A stretch of DNA of 64,000 nucleotides from Dokdonella koreensis DS-123 (GCF_001632775.1 NZ_CP015249.1:1406686-1470685), one strand, 5' to 3'; positions 16,924-25,716 are shown, counted from the first letter of the stretch. Notes: generated by a model not told the origin, from the letters alone. Numbers and translations are program-made.

Positions 16924-18167
16924 ATCGAGCCCCAACCGATCGCGAACTGCGCCCCGACGCTCACGCGCAGTTGAGTTCGAATTTATCGTGTGAACCTGTG
17001 CACCTGATGCGTGGACCGACTCCGATGGGGAATCATTACGTCGCCGGTCTTTTCGCAGGCATCGGTGGTGTAGAGCGGGGACTCGCACGCGCCGGACACG
17101 AGACCGTTTTGTTCTGCGAGAATGATCCTGCGGCGATGGCCGTGCTCCGTGACCGTTTCCCCGCCATTCGTCTGCACGACGACGTGCGGACGTTGCAGGA
17201 GCTGCCTCGAGAGACGACGCTGGTCGTCGCCGGCTTTCCTTGCCAGGATCTCTCGCAGGCCGGTACCACCAAGGGGCTGGCCGGCGCGCGTTCCGGCCTT
17301 GTCGGGGAAGTGTTCCGGTTGATCGAAGCCGCACGTACGCCGTGGGTGCTGTTGGAGAACGTACCCTTCATGCTGCAGCTCGGACGCGGTGAAGCGATGA
17401 ACGTCATCACCTCGAGGCTTGAGGTGATGGGCTATCGCTGGGCTTATCGCGTCGTCGATTCGCGTGCCTTCGGTTTGCCGCAGAGGCGTCGGCGTGTCTA
17501 CTTGGTGGCCAGTTTGGAAGGTGACCCACGCCATGTCCTGTTCGCCGACGAGGCCGGAGCGCGGGCGGACCCGATCTTGAATGGCCATCCGGTCGCGTGC
17601 GGCTTTTATTGGACGGAAGGTCTGCGTGGGCTCGGATGGGCGGTGGATGCCGTACCGACGTTGAAAGGCGGCTCGGCTCTCGGTATCCCTTCGCCCCCGG
17701 CCATCTGGATGCCGGACGGCATCTTGGTCACACCCGATATTCGGGACGGAGAGCGGCTGCAAGGTTTCCCGGCCGGTTGGACGAAGGCGGCCGAGAAGGT
17801 CGCGAAGAAGGGCTCGCGCTGGAAGCTCGTCGGCAACGCCGTCAGCGTGCCGGCGGCTAACTGGATCGGCCGCCGTATGCGCCGTCCCGGTCACCTGCTC
17901 GATTTCGACGTCCGGTCGATGCACGGGCATCGCCATTGGCCGATCGCGGCATGGAACGTCGGAGAGGGGCGGTTTGCCGTGGCGGCGTCGGAGTGGCCGG
18001 TATCCAAGGCGCCGCCTCCGTTGCACGCGTTCCTAAAGCACGGCGTTGCGCCGTTGTCTGCGAGAGCGACCGGCGGATTTCTGAAACGCACACGTGACGC
18101 GAAGTTGAACTTTCCGCCGGGCTTCATAAGCGCGGTTGAAAGACATCTGGCCGCGATGTCGGATTGA
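16920..18167 (+). CDS. DNA (cytosine-5) methyltransferase
   Basis: A 415-aa C5-MTase with the ordered motifs: I FAGIGG (45-50), II-like CENDPAA, IV FPCQDLS with catalytic Cys108, VI ENV (146-148), VIII QRRRR (188-192), the target-recognition region (about 200-275), IX RLQGFP, and X GNAVSVPAANWI (305-316). The start at 16920 overlaps the RHH stop (ATGA) with AGGAG upstream; the upstream in-frame Met would overlap the regulator. After motif X there is a further 100-residue C-terminal extension. It protects host DNA against the neighbouring nuclease; the recognition sequence cannot be read from the protein. Confidence 0.93.
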   Translation: MNRAPTDRELRPDAHAQLSSNLSCEPVHLMRGPTPMGNHYVAGLFAGIGGVERGLARAGHETVLFCENDPAAMAVLRDRFPAIRLHDDVRTLQELPRETTLVVAGFPCQDLSQAGTTKGLAGARSGLVGEVFRLIEAARTPWVLLENVPFMLQLGRGEAMNVITSRLEVMGYRWAYRVVDSRAFGLPQRRRRVYLVASLEGDPRHVLFADEAGARADPILNGHPVACGFYWTEGLRGLGWAVDAVPTLKGGSALGIPSPPAIWMPDGILVTPDIRDGERLQGFPAGWTKAAEKVAKKGSRWKLVGNAVSVPAANWIGRRMRRPGHLLDFDVRSMHGHRHWPIAAWNVGEGRFAVAASEWPVSKAPPPLHAFLKHGVAPLSARATGGFLKRTRDAKLNFPPGFISAVERHLAAMSD

Positions 18168-18646
18168 TGCCCGCTCTAGGCCGCAGATGGTCGCCGGGCG
18201 AAGCGTCGCAACCGTTTCGCTCCGGAGGGGCGGCCGGCCGATCGTTGAGCACCACCGCCGCCAGATCGAAGATCATGGCCGGTGTGCGTCGTACGGGTAC
18301 GACTCCGGAGCTCGCTGTGCGAGATGCAGTGCGCCGACTGAGCGTGCGCTTCACCACCGACAACACCGATCTGCCAGGTTCTCCGGATCTCGCCAATCGC
18401 CGCCGGCACTTCGCGATTTTCGTGCACGGCTGCTTCTGGCATCGTCACGCGAACTGCGCTCGGGCTACTACGCCGTCGAGCAATCGCGAGTTCTGGTCGA
18501 ACAAGTTCAAGGCCAACGCGCGAAGGGACAGGCGCGTGGTGCGGGCGCTGCGGCGCCTCGGATTCAAGGTCATGGTGATCTGGGAGTGTCGGACACGAGA
18601 CCCTGTTGCATTGACGGGACGGATTCGGCGATTTTTCGACTCGTGA
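18167..18646 (+). CDS. vsr: Very short patch repair endonuclease Vsr
   Basis: A 159-aa Vsr nicking enzyme that repairs T:G mismatches arising from deamination of 5-methylcytosine. The family pattern is clear: SKIMAGVRRTGTTPELAVRD at residues 34-53, LPGSPDLAN with the predicted catalytic Asp74, FVHGCFWHRH (85-94), FWSNKFKANARRDRR, and VIWEC (137-141). About 30 residues precede the usual Vsr start, so initiation at a later codon is possible. The ATG overlaps the methyltransferase stop (TGATG), fitting its role of repairing damage at sites methylated by that enzyme. Confidence 0.9.
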   Translation: MPALGRRWSPGEASQPFRSGGAAGRSLSTTAARSKIMAGVRRTGTTPELAVRDAVRRLSVRFTTDNTDLPGSPDLANRRRHFAIFVHGCFWHRHANCARATTPSSNREFWSNKFKANARRDRRVVRALRRLGFKVMVIWECRTRDPVALTGRIRRFFDS

Positions 18647-18729
18647 GATTCGAGTTTGGAGTTGCTGTCTGAGGCCTCCTGCGAGCTTTTACTTCAAGAT
18701 GGCTGCTCGCCGTTCACCAAAAGGGAGCG

Positions 18730-18863
18730 GTGCCAGCCGGCTGGAGGCTCCGAACGGCGATCGAAAAGCCGGAAAAGCGTCCGGGTCTACGATGCAATTG
18801 CGCATCTGCTTTCGCTGGGGCGACGGCGATGCGCTGGATGTGGAAATCGTCGACTATCACTGA
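18730..18863 (+). pseudogene. higB: Remnant of higB toxin
   Basis: The C-terminal half of a HigB/RelE-type toxin can be followed only by switching frames. [13 protein letters not shown] matches the RLE-x-L-x-GDR part, SVRVYDAI in the next frame matches the HSIRIND part, and [21 protein letters not shown] (18795-18860, then stop) is the classic HigB end. At least two indels have destroyed it and the N-terminal half is not recognisable. Confidence 0.7.
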
Positions 18864-18877
18864 ACCGTCGAGCCGTC

Positions 18878-18987
18878 ATGAAGACCCTGCCCAACATCCA
18901 TCCCGGCGAAGTGCTGCTGGAAGAATTCCTCCATCCGCTGGGCATCAGCCAGAACGCGCTCGCGCGCGCGGCCGGCGTCCCGCCGCG
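18878..18987 (+). pseudogene. higA: Truncated higA antitoxin
   Basis: Begins [20 protein letters not shown], the standard HigA XRE-antitoxin start, 14 nt after the higB stop. The protein is intact to ARAAGVPPR in the helix-turn-helix, then switches abruptly at about 18988 into a RAYT-flank sequence (ATAACGGGGTCAGG). About 60 C-terminal residues are lost. The module is therefore dead, and the junction marks the edge of the transposable element. Confidence 0.8.
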
Positions 18988-19062
18988 CGATAACGGGGTC
19001 AGGTTCACTTACCGCGCAGCCGTATCGCCGCGGGGACGACGGGCGGGCCGGATGCCGGCGAA
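18988..19062. repeat. RAYT-element left flank
   Basis: A GGGGTCAGGTTCACTTACCG segment adjoins the broken higA and leads into the 3' end of the RAYT gene; CCGCGGGGACGACGGGCGGG follows. The GGGGTCAG core recurs at the other RAYT boundaries in this window. Confidence 0.55.
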
Positions 19063-19698
19063 TCATTGGGTCTTGGCTTCGACCATGGCGCGAAAGTCAT
19101 CGCGGCCCCATGCGCGCTGCTGCTGCAGGTAGTCGCGGATGGCTTTCAGGTCCTCGTCGGGCAGCGCCTCGCGGAGTAGCGATCGATAGGTCGCCGCGCG
19201 ATCGGCACCGAGCCTCACATAGGCAGGGTGGGGCGTGAGCAGCGGATCAGCGCGCTGGCCGCACAGGTGAGCGCAGCTGGACCAAGCGTATTGTTCCGGG
19301 GCATCGGTCAACCGTGCCCGAACCGGGTTGAGGTCGATGTAGCGGGAGCAATTCAGCACATAGCGGTCGCCTCCCACCAGGCAGGACTTGTAGCGTCCTT
19401 CCCACAATGTCCCGGTGCGGCGATGGTGGGCATTGAACTGCCCTACGTACTGGCGTCCGAGTTTTTGCATCAGCCGGGCTACCGCGCCGATCTCGGTCGG
19501 CGTCACGAGCAGGTGGGCGTGGTTGTCCATGAGGACGTAGGCGTGCAGGGCGACCTTGGTGGCCAGCAACGATTCTCGCAGCAGAAGCAGGTATCGCCGT
19601 CGGTCGCTGTCGTCCAGGAAGCAGGGCAGGCGATTGTTGCCGCGTTGTACGACGTGCTGAGCGATGTTCGGCAGATCGAAGCGGGTTTGTCGGGCCAT
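19063..19698 (-). CDS. REP-associated tyrosine transposase (RAYT), copy 1
   Basis: A 211-aa Y1/HUH single-strand transposase of the IS200-related RAYT group, which mobilises REP palindromes. Near the start, [14 protein letters not shown] is the family signature; the HUH pair is His60/His62 (DNHAHLL), the nucleophile Tyr84 is in GRQYV, and [11 protein letters not shown] and YIDLNPVRA follow. The start at 19698 ([10 protein letters not shown]) matches family length. GGGGTCAG/CTGACCCC repeats lie on both sides. It has inserted into higA and reads on the minus strand, like the second RAYT 2 kb away. Confidence 0.92.
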   Translation of the reverse strand: MARQTRFDLPNIAQHVVQRGNNRLPCFLDDSDRRRYLLLLRESLLATKVALHAYVLMDNHAHLLVTPTEIGAVARLMQKLGRQYVGQFNAHHRRTGTLWEGRYKSCLVGGDRYVLNCSRYIDLNPVRARLTDAPEQYAWSSCAHLCGQRADPLLTPHPAYVRLGADRAATYRSLLREALPDEDLKAIRDYLQQQRAWGRDDFRAMVEAKTQ

Positions 19699-19789
19699 CC
19701 GGCAAGTCTCGCCGCTGATCGACCTCATCCGGCACCGCTGATCGCCGATTCTTGCGTCAGAAATCGGCTCGACTTCGCCCATGGCTGCT

Positions 19790-19905
19790 CAGGAAATGAG
19801 CCTGACCCCGTTTCCGGCCAAGTAAGACACTCTGCCCCCGTTTGCCTTTGGTCTTTTTCCGTGAAATGTGAACCTGACCCCGTTCTCGACCCCGTTCTCG
19901 CGCGC
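19790..19905. repeat. REP-like repeats right of RAYT copy 1
   Basis: Three tandem CTGACCCCG- or CGACCCCG-type units (GAGCCTGACCCCGTTTCC, GAACCTGACCCCGTTCTC, GACCCCGTTCTCG) lie inverted relative to the GGGGTCAG at the left flank. They are probably RAYT substrates. Confidence 0.55.
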
Positions 19906-20020
19906 CAGCGCGACATGGCCGATGACGGCGCGACACGTAGGTGCCTGGCGGTCGGTCGTGTAGGAACTGAACCTGCCCCTGTTAATGCTGCTACCCTGTT
20001 GCGGCTACGGAGCCTTCGCC

Positions 20021-21073
20021 ATGCGCACCTTCGTTTTGATGACCTTGTTCGCCGCGCTCATGCTCGCCGTACCGGCGCGGGCCGAGCTCGGCATCGGTGG
20101 CTATGCCCGCGCCGGACAGAGCGGCGTGCCGCTGCGGATCTTCGGGCCTGATGCCGACGGCACGACGCCGCCCTTCCAGGAAATGAGCGGGCCGACATTC
20201 GGCGCGCGCGACACGCAGTGGGCGAGCTACGAGCCGAACGAGCAACTGCTCTACATTTCGGACTATTACGGCCAGGCCATCCGCGTCTATCCGGCCTTCC
20301 GAAGCGGCGACGTCGCGCCGTTGCGCGTGCTCAGGTCGGCATACCTCGGACAGTCCCAGGCGAATGCGCCGATATTCGCCCACGGCGAACTCGCCGCCAT
20401 CGCGATCAACTGCTGCATCCGTACCTGGCCACTGGACGCCGAGGGCGATGATGTCCTGCCCAAGCGCACGATCCCGTGGGTCGGCACCAACCCGGAGACG
20501 CAGCTCAACAGCCCGGCCTCGCTGGTCTACCTGCCCGACACCGACGAGTACGCGGTCGTCGACTTCGAGCCGGGCACGAACGCCTCCCGCATCGTGTTCC
20601 ACGCGCGCACGGCGAGCGGCAACGTCCCGCCGACGCGCATGATCACCGGTAACGGCGTCGGCGGCGCCGTCGCCATCGCGTACGACCGGCTCAACCGGCG
20701 TCTGTTCATGCTCGGCCGGTCTACGCTGGCAGACCAGAGCCTGATCGGCCGCGTCGCCGTGTTCCCCGATTCGGCCAGCGGCGCCGCGGTACCGCTCTAC
20801 ACGATTGCCGGCGCGCTCACGCGCCTCAACCGTCCGGCCGGTCATTACTTCATCGGCATCGCGCATGACCCGTACCGGCGCCGCATCATGGTCAGCAGCG
20901 CGGCGCCGTCGTCGTCGAGCGAAGGGCACCGCATGATCGTCTTCGACGAGGACGCCGCGTACAACGCCGAGCCGCTGCGCGACCTGGGCGGCGAGTGGCT
21001 GAGTCCGGGCAACCTCGGCAGGCCCTTCAGCGTGCCGCCCTGGGACACGATCCGTCGCAACGGCTTCGACTGA
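20021..21073 (+). CDS. Exported protein with RRNGFD tail
   Basis: A 350-aa protein with a signal peptide (MRTFVLMTLFAALMLAVPARA, residues 1-21) and repeating beta-strand units (LYISDYYGQAIRVYP, YAVVDFEPGTNASRIVF, RLFMLGRSTL) that suggest a six- or seven-bladed propeller. It ends IRRNGFD, a weaker form of the tail on the other exported proteins. No enzyme motif is visible. The gene sits between two RAYT transposases, both pointing the opposite way, so it may have moved with them or simply be flanked by REP insertions. Start by signal peptide; 12 codons upstream are in frame. Confidence 0.75.
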   Translation: MRTFVLMTLFAALMLAVPARAELGIGGYARAGQSGVPLRIFGPDADGTTPPFQEMSGPTFGARDTQWASYEPNEQLLYISDYYGQAIRVYPAFRSGDVAPLRVLRSAYLGQSQANAPIFAHGELAAIAINCCIRTWPLDAEGDDVLPKRTIPWVGTNPETQLNSPASLVYLPDTDEYAVVDFEPGTNASRIVFHARTASGNVPPTRMITGNGVGGAVAIAYDRLNRRLFMLGRSTLADQSLIGRVAVFPDSASGAAVPLYTIAGALTRLNRPAGHYFIGIAHDPYRRRIMVSSAAPSSSSEGHRMIVFDEDAAYNAEPLRDLGGEWLSPGNLGRPFSVPPWDTIRRNGFD

Positions 21074-21092
21074 GCCGGGCGGAAAACCGGGG

Positions 21093-21821
21093 TCAGAGTG
21101 AATTTCCCTGATCTTTGACGCTTTGGGATGAGCTCGGAGCCTTGCGCGGTCGCCCGACAGTGCGCGGCTCGAGTGTGCGGCCGAGTTGGGCTTCGATGGC
21201 GTGGCGGAAGCGGTCAGGACCATAGAGGTGCTGGCGCTGCAGATGGGCGCGGATAGCCTCGATTTCCTCCTGGGTCACATCGTCCATCACGAATGCACGG
21301 TAGCGGGCCTGACGCTGCTCGATGCCGGTCGCCAGTTCGCGGTAGGCGCTGTGTGGACGAATCACTGAGTCGTGCGTGCCGAACGCGTTGCGGTGGTGGC
21401 TTGACCAGGGGTAGTCACGAGGGTCCGTCACCATCGCGGCGCGTAGCGGATTCAGCTCGATGTAGCGATGGCACTGCAGCAGATGCGCGTCGCCGGCGAC
21501 GAGGCCAGCTTTGTAGCGGCCTTCCCAGAGCGTGCCGGTGCGGCGGTAGGTCTGGTTGACATGGCGCACGTAGCGTCTGCCCAGGGCTTGCATCATGCGG
21601 CTGGTGCAGCCGACTTCGGGCGGCGTCACGAGCAGGTGCACGTGGTTGGTCATCAGTACGTACGCGTGGATCGCGCAGCCTTCACGCCGGGCGGTCTCAT
21701 TGAGATCGCGCAGGTAGCGTCGATAGTCGTCGGCGGTGAAGAAGCACGGCTGGCGATCGTTGCCACGCTGGATCACGTGCTGTGCGATTCCGGGAAGATC
21801 GAGTCTGGGTGAGCGAGGCAT
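21093..21821 (-). CDS. REP-associated tyrosine transposase (RAYT), copy 2
   Basis: A 242-aa RAYT, clearly homologous to but diverged from copy 1: LPGIAQHVIQRGND near the start, HUH His60/His62 in TNHVHLL, Tyr84 in [17 protein letters not shown], and YIELNPLRAAMV. A C-terminal extension (about residues 200-242, GRTLEPRTVGRPRK onward) carries a basic GRPRK patch absent from copy 1. It is bounded by GGGGTCAGAGTGAATTTCC at 21089-21107 and ACTCTGACCCCGTTGG at 21919-21934, i.e. inverted ends. It appears intact. Confidence 0.92.
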   Translation of the reverse strand: MPRSPRLDLPGIAQHVIQRGNDRQPCFFTADDYRRYLRDLNETARREGCAIHAYVLMTNHVHLLVTPPEVGCTSRMMQALGRRYVRHVNQTYRRTGTLWEGRYKAGLVAGDAHLLQCHRYIELNPLRAAMVTDPRDYPWSSHHRNAFGTHDSVIRPHSAYRELATGIEQRQARYRAFVMDDVTQEEIEAIRAHLQRQHLYGPDRFRHAIEAQLGRTLEPRTVGRPRKAPSSSQSVKDQGNSL

Positions 21822-21914
21822 GCGGATGTCTTTGTCCAAATGCCGGCATGGTCCTGCCCGGAGCCGCGTCCGGCTACCGCAATGCATGAACTTTCACGTA
21901 GGACTTTTCCGAAA

Positions 21915-21966
21915 TCGACTCTGACCCCGTTGGCTTTTCGACCCCGTTTGGCCGTTTCGCAGTTGA
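21915..21966. repeat. REP-like repeats right of RAYT copy 2
   Basis: CTCTGACCCCGTTGG and CGACCCCGTTTGG units, inverted relative to the GGGGTCAGAGTG at 21089. They abut the stop codon of the DUF4034-like gene, so its last residues may come from the element. Confidence 0.55.
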
Positions 21967-23559
21967 TCACTTGCCTTCGGGGTGCTGGCCGCGCCGGGTC
22001 GCCCCATTTGACATCGGCGGCGGCAGGCCGTGCTCGTTCGGCGAGCACGTATAGTCGAAGTCCCACTTGAATTCGGGCTGATCGTGGTAGGCGCGCGCCA
22101 TCGCCTTGCAATACTCCGCGGTGTCGGTCCTCTTCTGCGTGTACGCGAACATCTTCCAGGCCCGTGTCGAGTCGGGGTAGGCGTCGAGCATGCGACGCGC
22201 CATCGCAACCGCATCATCGTGGCGTTCGAGGTGTTCCTCATAGAGAACGATCAATGCCGACATCGCGTCGGCACTACGCGGATTGACCTCGATCATCTTC
22301 TCGTTCAGGGCCGCCGCGGCGTCGAACCGGTTCGAGGTAGCCAGGGCTTGTGCATACTTCCCGAGGTCCGGTGTCGTCAGCGATCCGAGGTCGGCGGCAC
22401 GCGTCACGTATTCATCCGACCACTCGGGTTGCTTCGCCAACTCCAGCGCCAGCGCGGCGCGCATGTAGTTCTCGACAGTCGGCTCAAAGCGCACCAGCGG
22501 CGTGATGAGCGAGGCGTCCGCTTGCGCGAGCGGCAGGTAGCCCATGTTGTCCAGCGCGAAGGCATCGGGCGCGATGGCGAGGATCGCGAGGTAGTCGTCG
22601 CGGGACAGCGGGCGACGGGTGGCGAGTGCGCTGAAGTAGCGCACGCGCGCCGCGACGAGCGCCATCAGCGGGTTGCTGTCTTCGCGTGCCTTGGCGGCAT
22701 CCGCGATTTCCTCGAGCGCTTCGATCGAACCGCCCCACAGCGGCGAGGCTTCCTTTGACCAGAAGATGTAGGCGCGGTGCTCGTCAGGAGCGATCGCGAC
22801 CGCCTTGCGGCCCAGCTCCATGATCTCCGCCCGGCTGCCGCCCGTACGTGCCGTGGCGGGAATGAGGTAGGTCGCCGGCACGATGAAGTCCGGCTTGATC
22901 GCCAGCGACGCCTTCAGGTCGCTCACGGCGCCCGCCATGAGCCGCTCCATCGTTTCGAAATTTTCCCGTGGTGTGTCCGCGGCGGACGCGGTGCCACGGG
23001 CCTCGGCGGCAGTGCGCATGCGGAACACGCCGCGCGCAGCGAGTGCATACGCACTGTGCGGCGAGGCCTTCACCCAGCGTTCGAGGACGCTTCCAATGGC
23101 CGGATTGCTGCTCTCGAAGCGTTGCTCGAATGTGCGGAAGAGGATGCCGCGTCGTTTCGGGTCCGACGCGTCCTGCGTCGCGTAGTCCTGGAACGTGGCA
23201 TCGACGCCTGCGCTGTCGCCCGCGGCAAGCTTGGCGTCGATCTGGTCGACCGTGATGATGTCGAGCGCGGTCAGGCGGCAGCGTTCGGCAATGAACGCCG
23301 GGCTCCAGTGCAAGGGCGGCACGTCGGGAAACTCGAGGCAGCGCTTGAGCGGATCGGCGACCTTGTCGGCGGCCCGCAGCGCCGCGATACGCGCGTCGAG
23401 GTCGGCTCTTTTCGCCTCGGCCTTGGCATGGAGCTGCGCCATCTCCTGGCGCACCGTTTCGGCTTGATGCTCGATGAGCCAGCGGTCGTACCCGAGGAAG
23501 GAAACCACGACCAACAGGGCTATGCCGACCGTGATGAAGATGATCCCGATCAAACGCAT
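21967..23559 (-). CDS. DUF4034-like membrane-anchored TPR protein
   Basis: A 530-aa protein with one N-terminal transmembrane segment (MRLIGIIFITVGIALLVVVSFLGY), then a coiled-coil-like stretch (about 28-65). A helical-repeat body follows, containing PHSAYALAARGVFRMR and EARGTAS, reminiscent of DUF4034 proteins of Xanthomonadales, and TPR-like repeats toward the end (LNEKMIEVNPRSADAMSALIVLYEEH). The bulk should face the periplasm. The last residues (PPMSNGATRRGQHPEGK) look unlike the rest and adjoin the REP flank, so the C-terminus may be altered. The start at 23559 is chosen for the membrane anchor. Function unknown. Confidence 0.75.
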   Translation of the reverse strand: MRLIGIIFITVGIALLVVVSFLGYDRWLIEHQAETVRQEMAQLHAKAEAKRADLDARIAALRAADKVADPLKRCLEFPDVPPLHWSPAFIAERCRLTALDIITVDQIDAKLAAGDSAGVDATFQDYATQDASDPKRRGILFRTFEQRFESSNPAIGSVLERWVKASPHSAYALAARGVFRMRTAAEARGTASAADTPRENFETMERLMAGAVSDLKASLAIKPDFIVPATYLIPATARTGGSRAEIMELGRKAVAIAPDEHRAYIFWSKEASPLWGGSIEALEEIADAAKAREDSNPLMALVAARVRYFSALATRRPLSRDDYLAILAIAPDAFALDNMGYLPLAQADASLITPLVRFEPTVENYMRAALALELAKQPEWSDEYVTRAADLGSLTTPDLGKYAQALATSNRFDAAAALNEKMIEVNPRSADAMSALIVLYEEHLERHDDAVAMARRMLDAYPDSTRAWKMFAYTQKRTDTAEYCKAMARAYHDQPEFKWDFDYTCSPNEHGLPPPMSNGATRRGQHPEGK

Positions 23560-23711
23560 CGCCACTCCTGAGCGCGGACTGGAATTGGGCCCGCTGACGT
23601 CGCGCATCCGTCGTGTTCGAGCCGTGTCGCTGCGACTCTAGCATCTCCGAGCGGATGTAAGACCGGGGTCTCCGTTTTCGTGGGAACCCAAGCGTGATGG
23701 ATGTGGCCGCT

Positions 23712-25079
23712 TCAATGCGCAGCCCGACGATCCATTGCCCCGGCATCATCCAGCCAGTTCGCTCCCTTGTTCTTCAGAAAGAACACATACACGACCAGCG
23801 ACGCCGCGATCACCGCGGTGACGTATCCCGCGAACAGCATCATCTTGTCGGTGCGCAGCGCGGCCTGGTACAGCAGCGGCGCGGTACCGCCGAACGCGGA
23901 GTTGGCCAGTGCATAGCCCAGCCCGACGCCCAGGGCGCGCACGTGGGTGGGGAACAGCTCGGCCTTCACGACGGCGTTGATCGAGGTGTAGCCGGTCAGG
24001 ATCACGAAGGCGACCGCGAGCATCGCGAACGCAGGCAGCCAGTGGGTCTGCTGAGGCAGCGCCAGCACCAGGTATCCGGTGTAGGCCACGCCGCCGATGC
24101 CGAAGAACACCAAGAGACTCTTGCGCCCGACGATGTCCGACAGCCAGCCGCCTAGCGGCTGCAGCAGCATCAGCACGGTCAAGGCGATCAGGTTGATGAC
24201 GACGCCGGTCATCGCGTCGCCGCCTGCGAACAGGCTCTGGATCATTTTCGGGCCGATCACCGAATAGGTATAGAACGCGACGGTGCCGCCGGCAGTGATC
24301 AGGAAGCACAGCAGCAGGGGACGCCACTGGTGGAAGAACAGCTCGCGCAGGGAGCCGGATGTGCGTGCCTGGCCGCTGCGGGCGGCCTGGATGGCATCGA
24401 GCCCCAGCGATTCGTCCATCGTCCGCCGCATCCAGAACACCACGATGGCGGCGATGCCGCCGATGGCGAAGGCGATGCGCCAGCCCCAGTGCGAGATCTG
24501 CGCGGTATCGAAGAACGTCAGCATCGCCAGCAGGGTGAGCTGTGCCAGCACATGGCCGCCGACCAGGGTGACGTAGTGGAACGAGGAGAGGAAGCCGCGC
24601 CGGCCGGGAATGGCCGCCTCCGACAGATACGTGGCGCTGGCGCCGTACTCGCCGCCGGTGGCGAAACCCTGGATCAGGCGCGCCAGCAACAGGATCATCG
24701 GCGCCGCCAAGCCGATGGCGGCTACGGTGGGCGTGATCGCGATGGCGAACGAGCAGCCGGCCATGATCGTGACCGATACCGTCAGCGCCAGGCGGCGGCC
24801 GTGGCGATCGGCGAACCGGCCGAAGAACCAGGCGCCGATCGGCCGCATCAGGAAGGTCATGGCGAAGATCGCCCAGATGAACAAGGTGGCGTTCTTGTCC
24901 TCGGGCGAAAAGAACTGCGACTCGAAGTAGGCGGCGAAGACCGAATAGACGTAGACGTCGTACCACTCGACCAGGTTGCCCGCCGATCCCTTGAGCGTGT
25001 TGGAGACCGAGCGGCGCAGGCGGGCACGGGTATCGGCTTCGGGTGCGGCCGTCAAAGGGGACTTTGCGGATGCCGTCAT
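23712..25079 (-). CDS. MHS-family MFS transporter (KgtP/ProP-like)
   Basis: A 455-aa 12-helix major facilitator of the metabolite:H+ symporter family. The signatures are GNLVEWYDVYVYS in TM1, the loop 2-3 motif GRFADRHGRRLALT, IQGFATGGEYGASATYLSE in TM4-5, and LSDIVGRKSLL in the second half. Family members import alpha-ketoglutarate, dicarboxylates, shikimate or betaine; Tyr in EWYDVYVY is more common among KgtP-type carriers, but the substrate cannot be fixed. The ATG at 25079 (MTASAKSPLT) is chosen; the open frame extends 85 codons upstream without a membrane or signal feature. Confidence 0.88.
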   Translation of the reverse strand: MTASAKSPLTAAPEADTRARLRRSVSNTLKGSAGNLVEWYDVYVYSVFAAYFESQFFSPEDKNATLFIWAIFAMTFLMRPIGAWFFGRFADRHGRRLALTVSVTIMAGCSFAIAITPTVAAIGLAAPMILLLARLIQGFATGGEYGASATYLSEAAIPGRRGFLSSFHYVTLVGGHVLAQLTLLAMLTFFDTAQISHWGWRIAFAIGGIAAIVVFWMRRTMDESLGLDAIQAARSGQARTSGSLRELFFHQWRPLLLCFLITAGGTVAFYTYSVIGPKMIQSLFAGGDAMTGVVINLIALTVLMLLQPLGGWLSDIVGRKSLLVFFGIGGVAYTGYLVLALPQQTHWLPAFAMLAVAFVILTGYTSINAVVKAELFPTHVRALGVGLGYALANSAFGGTAPLLYQAALRTDKMMLFAGYVTAVIAASLVVYVFFLKNKGANWLDDAGAMDRRAAH

Positions 25080-25340
25080 GGGGAAACGGGGGGCAGGTTC
25101 ATTTCCCCAAGCATAGATCAGCAACCGGACCCAGCGAACTGCAGCGGATCGTCGATCATCAGGCGCGAACCGGATTTCGATGAGTGTCCCGGCTTCGCGC
25201 AGCGAGTCGGTGCGCTGACGGCGGGTGTTGCATTGGCCGACCGACGGAGGCCCGAGATTCCGCTCGGTCGCGACACGGCGTCGATCTCGGGAGGCGTCGC
25301 AGGCCGATGGACGTAACTCTCTCGACGACGCCACCGCGAC

Positions 25341-25643
25341 TCACCCGCGCAGGATCTTCTCCACTGCCTTGTCCTTGGTCAACTCGTAGACGAGTTTGTC
25401 GAGGTAGCGGATCTTGCGCATCAACGGGTGTTCGATGTCCTCCCCCCGGATCACGCGGACCACGCTCGTGATCAGCGCGGCGTTTGGGTGGAATGCCGGT
25501 GCCTGGGCGTAGAAGGCTTCCAGGTCGTTGTCGCTTTGGAGTTGTTCGCGCAGGCCCGCCGGCGTGTAGCCGGTCAGCCAGCAGAGGATCCGGTCGAGTT
25601 CATGCCGGGTGCGGCCCTTGACCTCGGCCTTCTTCACGTACAT
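25341..25643 (-). CDS. DUF2200 protein, N-terminus cut by an in-frame stop
   Basis: A 100-aa open frame whose body (YVKKAEVKGRTRHELD, RILCWLTGY, MRKIRYLDKLVYEL, EKILRG) matches the small DUF2200 family. Homologues start about 16 residues earlier. Here the upstream codons 25691-25644 read MHRDRVFAIR, a TAG stop at 25661-25659, then ASLHP. So the usual RVFAMSFASVYP start is present but interrupted. The gene is either a recent pseudogene or reinitiates at the Met at 25643. Function of the family is unknown. Confidence 0.65.
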   Translation of the reverse strand: MYVKKAEVKGRTRHELDRILCWLTGYTPAGLREQLQSDNDLEAFYAQAPAFHPNAALITSVVRVIRGEDIEHPLMRKIRYLDKLVYELTKDKAVEKILRG

Positions 25644-25716
25644 CGGGTGCAGGCTGGCCTACCGGATGGCGAAAACCCGGTCCCGGTGCATCGAACCCCT
25701 TCGGCTGTTCTCGCGG

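Noticed and set aside
21967-23749. Alternative frames over the DUF4034-like gene
   Set aside because: No motif; the minus frame with the N-terminal membrane helix is the coherent one.
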